DNA of 18,460 nucleotides, taken from JANRLJ01 sp034437895. GTDB taxonomy: Bacteria; Chloroflexota; Anaerolineae; Aggregatilineales; Phototrophicaceae. The notes beneath the pieces were generated by a model. It saw only the letters and a list, made by a program, of their open reading frames with translations, did no database searches and had not been told where the DNA came from. Below, piece by piece: positions 16,189 through 18,460 of the stretch. The stretch covers positions 1-18,460 of the forward strand of contig DAOTTO010000025.1 in the NCBI GenBank assembly GCA_034437895.1. The letters are read 5' to 3'. The position numbers were made by a program, and so were the translations under genes. The number at the start of each line of letters is the position of its first letter. Position 1 is the first letter of the stretch.

Positions 16189-16210
16189 CACAATAGGTCT
16201 TTAAGCACAT

Positions 16211-16624
16211 TTATTCCTCGATAGAAGCACGATTCAACAGCACACTTTTAACTGATTCACTTACCTCAAGCGTCTCAATTTCGTTCTGATAAGCTGCCCG
16301 TTCATCCGGCTTAGCGCGGCGCATCTGTTTTTGCAGATATGAGATGCGATAGAGCTTAATCGCCTGCGCTACATCCGCCTCTTTGCGTAGATAAAAACTG
16401 ATCCAACCGCTTTCCGGCAGCAGATGATGCGGCGATGCTTCGCCATCTGCCAGCAGCACTTCACGGATTTTCACCGTATACGGAATATCGACCATAAAGT
16501 CGCCATGTATATGCCCGACCTCGACATTCCCAATTTTGAATTCCGTCCCACCGAAGCGATGGGGATGCGCCTCAATGCCATCCCATGAAGAAACTTCCTG
16601 AACAATTCTTGATCCGTGACCCAT
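16211..16624 (-). CDS. DUF5519 / luciferase-domain family protein
   Basis: The 137-residue protein carries the pattern of this small family: VSSWDGIEAHPHRFGGTEFK near the N-terminus, then VGHIHGD, VDIPYTVKIREVLL, and ASPHHLLPESGWISFYLRK. A C-terminal helical tail (YLQKQMRRAKPDERAAYQNE and on) follows. The conserved histidines and the HLLPESGW block are typical. The name comes from a domain found next to plant and bacterial luciferase-like sequences and does not imply light production; the activity is unknown. An AAAGG lies eight bases before the ATG. The gene follows the AraC-type regulator on the same strand with a repeat-bearing gap of about 150 bases. Confidence 0.78.
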   Translation of the reverse strand: MGHGSRIVQEVSSWDGIEAHPHRFGGTEFKIGNVEVGHIHGDFMVDIPYTVKIREVLLADGEASPHHLLPESGWISFYLRKEADVAQAIKLYRISYLQKQMRRAKPDERAAYQNEIETLEVSESVKSVLLNRASIEE

Positions 16625-16635
16625 TATTATAGCCT

Positions 16636-16653
16636 TTAGTTGTTAGTTGTTAG
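16636..16653. repeat. TTAGTTG short tandem repeat
   Basis: TTAGTTGTTAGTTGTTAG is two and a half copies of a heptamer, just upstream of the DUF5519 ribosome-binding site. The same kind of word appears at 8863-8890 and, as ACTCATTACTTATTACTCAG, at 16765-16784, where it runs over the AraC stop codon. The gap 16625-16776 otherwise shows nothing recognisable. Confidence 0.5.
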
Positions 16654-16776
16654 CTCTTGAATCGACGCTGTTATGAATACAAGCCTTACAAAAGCTATAG
16701 ACTACCAATTGTGGATAAATGATTTTGCGATGCAGACATGCAAAATGCCCACTAGCTGCTCAACACTCATTACTTA

Positions 16777-17705
16777 TTACTCAGCACTTCCGCTCTCAAT
16801 TGTCCGATATGTAGCGCGGAAATCACTCGGTGCAACGCCGATCAGCCGCTTGAAGGCTTTACTAAAAGCGTACGGCGATGTATAATCCACACGTAGGGCG
16901 ACAGCTTCTACCGTCAGCATTGGATTATCAATCAGCAGCATCACCGCAACTTGCATCCGCCAGCGGGTAAGATATTTCATGGGCGGCTCCCCCACCATCC
17001 CTGTAAACTGTGCCATCTGGACAGCATCCGCCAATGGCTCTACCGTCCAGTCACGCTCTGGCTCACGATGAATATAGCCTAACACTGCCCCCATCTGCGG
17101 GTGATAAAGCGCCACCAACCAACCACCATCAGACGGCGCGTGATGATCGATCCAATAGCGCATCACCATAATGAACAGAATATCCATCAAACGACTGATA
17201 ACCGTCTCGCTACCTGGACGCGCTTCTGCTGCCTCAGAAGCGATAAATCGCAGCGCGGCAGTCAGCCACTCGGCGCTTTGTCCAGCCTCGCCTTTAATTA
17301 AAATCAGCGGCGGCAGCAGCGAAAAAAGCGGATAAATGACTTCATTTTCAGTGCGAAATTCGCCACAAATAAGCGTAGCTGTATGCTGTTCACTATTCGC
17401 AGGGCATGTAACTCCATATTCTTTGCGTTGTCGCAAAAATTCCTTGAGATGTATCGCTTCAGTTTTCAGATTATCGACCAGTTCATAATGCGCTTGATTC
17501 GAAATCACAATGAGGTCGCCCCGCGTGAGCAAAATCGGGTCAGCCTCATCGGAAAGCCGAAGCCAACATTGCCCATGTTCCACGACGTGAAAAGCAGCAC
17601 CGTTAGAGACAGTCAGCGCCATGCCCCAAGGCGCGACAAGCTCTATACGAAAAAAACTTTTGCCTCTAAACGAAGCAACTGCAATACTTGCTTTAAAGCA
17701 TCCAT
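16777..17705 (-). pseudogene. AraC-family regulator with cupin-like sensor domain, frameshifted and with a helix-turn-helix deletion
   Basis: The 281-residue open frame from 17622 has a cupin-like N-terminus (AAFHVVEHGQCWLRL, then PILLTRGDLIVIS) and an AraC DNA-binding domain (VGEPPMKYLTRWRMQVA, VEAVALRVDYTSPYAFSKAF, then GVAPSDFRATYR). It lacks the start expected for the family. Upstream, in another frame from an ATG at 17705, lies MDALKQVLQLLRLEAKVFF, and the downstream frame reads back as RIELVAPWG before the annotated ATG. The two join at a seven-T run on the minus strand (17650-17656): one extra T would restore a single frame of about 309 residues. Also, the first HTH reads ADAVQMAQFTGMVGEPP, about seven residues shorter than the usual ...MSRxAFARxFTxxVGEPP. 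The gene is divergent from an alpha/beta hydrolase, a typical regulator/target layout. The frameshift could be a sequencing error; the deletion could not. Confidence 0.72.
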
Positions 17706-17842
17706 ACGCTTATGAATCCTAGAGGAATAGACATCAAAACGAGACATTAAGCCATTCTAACGCTTAACCATACCCGATATGATCTGGTTGTTGCAATAAG
17801 CAACTGCGTGTCGGTTTTATCATTAAAATGGAGTACATCTGT

Positions 17843-18424
17843 ATGATTCGCAAAGTGATGTTTACTTTCGCATGTGTGATCGTCTTCAGTATCTCGGTTG
17901 TCAGCGCCCAAGATACGCCGCCAACTTTCGTGTTGGTACACGTTGCTTTTCAGGATGCGTCGGGATGGGCCGGCGTTGTCGCCAACTTAGAAGCAGAAGG
18001 CTATACCACTGTCACGGTTGAATTAGCCGGACGTGGTGAAGATACAACACCTCTAGGGGAAATTACGCTGGATAATTACCGCGATGCAGTAATCGAGGTA
18101 ATTGAAGCGCAGGAGCAGCCTGTTATTCTGGTCGGACACAGCTTTGGCGGCATCACGATCTCATCCGTTGCTGAGGCCATCCCGGACAGGATCCAAGCCT
18201 TAGTCTATCTTTCCGCTTACCTTCCCCGCACCGAAGAAAGCCTTGTTAGCCTTTCTGCCCAAGATCACTACAGTGTGTTAGGTCAAGAAGGTAATTTTAT
18301 CCTCGCGGAAGACTTTACTTCAGGACTTTCGCTTACCTCACCCCCCGGCCCCCTCTCCAAGTATTGGCTATGCATTACCCACAAATCAGAGAACGGGGAA
18401 AAGTGGGTTAAAATAGAGGGATAA
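17843..18424 (+). pseudogene. Secreted alpha/beta hydrolase, C-terminus lost into a repeat
   Basis: From the ATG at 17843 (GGAG nine bases upstream; an earlier ATG at 17828 lacks such a site) there are 193 residues. A signal peptide ends at about VSA, residue 22. The hydrolase core follows: FVLVHVAFQDASGW, LAGRGEDTTPLGEITLDNYR, VILVGHSFGG with nucleophile S100, and ALVYLSAYLPRTEESL. The oxyanion-hole motif is HVAF, where the family has HGAF, so V34 replaces glycine. After about residue 163 the protein stops looking like a hydrolase: SPPGPLSKYW comes from a C-rich dispersed repeat, and the catalytic Asp and His expected over the next 80 or so residues are missing. It is probably a broken EstC-like esterase, divergent from the AraC-type gene that may have controlled it. 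Confidence 0.68.
18336..18358 (+). repeat. C-rich dispersed repeat fused to the hydrolase frame
   Basis: CCTCACCCCCCGG followed by CCCCCTCTCC is a sequence I recall as a very common dispersed spacer repeat in environmental bacterial genomes, usually ending genes as ...SPPGPLS. Its composition differs sharply from the hydrolase coding sequence before it. The expected inverted partner (GGAGAGGG...) is not seen before the window ends; only a weak ACCCAC (18377-18382)/GTGGGT (18403-18408) pair follows. Confidence 0.6.
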
Positions 18425-18441
18425 AGAAAAAGGAGCGAAAA

Positions 18442-18460
18442 ATGAGAGCGAAATTGCCAG
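18442..18460 (+). CDS. Start of a further gene, cut by the window edge
   Basis: An AAGGAG ribosome-binding site (18430-18435) sits six bases before an ATG at 18442, followed by codons for MRAKLP. The site is one of the best in the window, so translation is likely, but six residues cannot identify the product. Confidence 0.5.

Noticed and set aside
1..18460. CRISPR array, tRNA, rRNA, transposase or prophage genes
   Set aside because: No regularly spaced repeats, cloverleaf-like segments, rRNA-like stretches or transposase/integrase motifs were seen on reading both strands.

Overview
The window is chromosomal DNA of a bacterium that looks like Chloroflexota (Anaerolineae-like). This is an inference from the style of the proteins, from repeat families in the spacers and from a serine hydroxymethyltransferase fused to a glycine-cleavage T-protein; no rRNA or other taxonomic marker is present. 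Base composition is moderate. No tRNA, rRNA, CRISPR array or insertion sequence was seen.

Left (1-4422, minus strand): a compact four-gene unit. In transcription order it holds an unrecognised 270-residue protein, a full-length DUF255 thioredoxin-domain protein (YyaL/SSP411 family), a DEDDh exonuclease whose start overlaps the DUF255 stop, and an alkaline-phosphatase-superfamily phosphodiesterase that runs off the left edge. Centre-left (4618-8836): the membrane protease ftsH (plus) faces an EF-G type-2 paralogue (minus), with a perfect 11-bp palindrome of REP type between them.

Middle (8837-11933): an accessory stretch with AT-rich repeats, a PIN-domain toxin/antitoxin pair, a small STAS/SpoIIAA-like protein, a DinB-family protein and a secreted protein with two tandem SnoaL-like domains. 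A 320-bp spacer follows, with a decayed CTTGGTGA repeat and a good terminator hairpin.

Right (12255-18460): the 1059-residue SHMT-GcvT fusion, which carries a degenerate GcvT-like module between its two enzyme domains. Next come a second copy of the STAS-like protein, a possible small ORF, and a DUF5519 (luciferase-domain) protein. The window ends with a divergent pair, an AraC-type regulator and a secreted alpha/beta hydrolase, that both look damaged. The regulator has a frameshift at a seven-base homopolymer and has lost residues in its first DNA-binding helix-turn-helix. The hydrolase has an altered oxyanion-hole motif and is cut off by a C-rich dispersed repeat. A new gene begins in the last 19 bases.

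The main candidate for novelty is the three-module fusion. It would join serine-to-glycine conversion and glycine cleavage, two steps that share glycine and tetrahydrofolate/methylene-tetrahydrofolate, in one chain.
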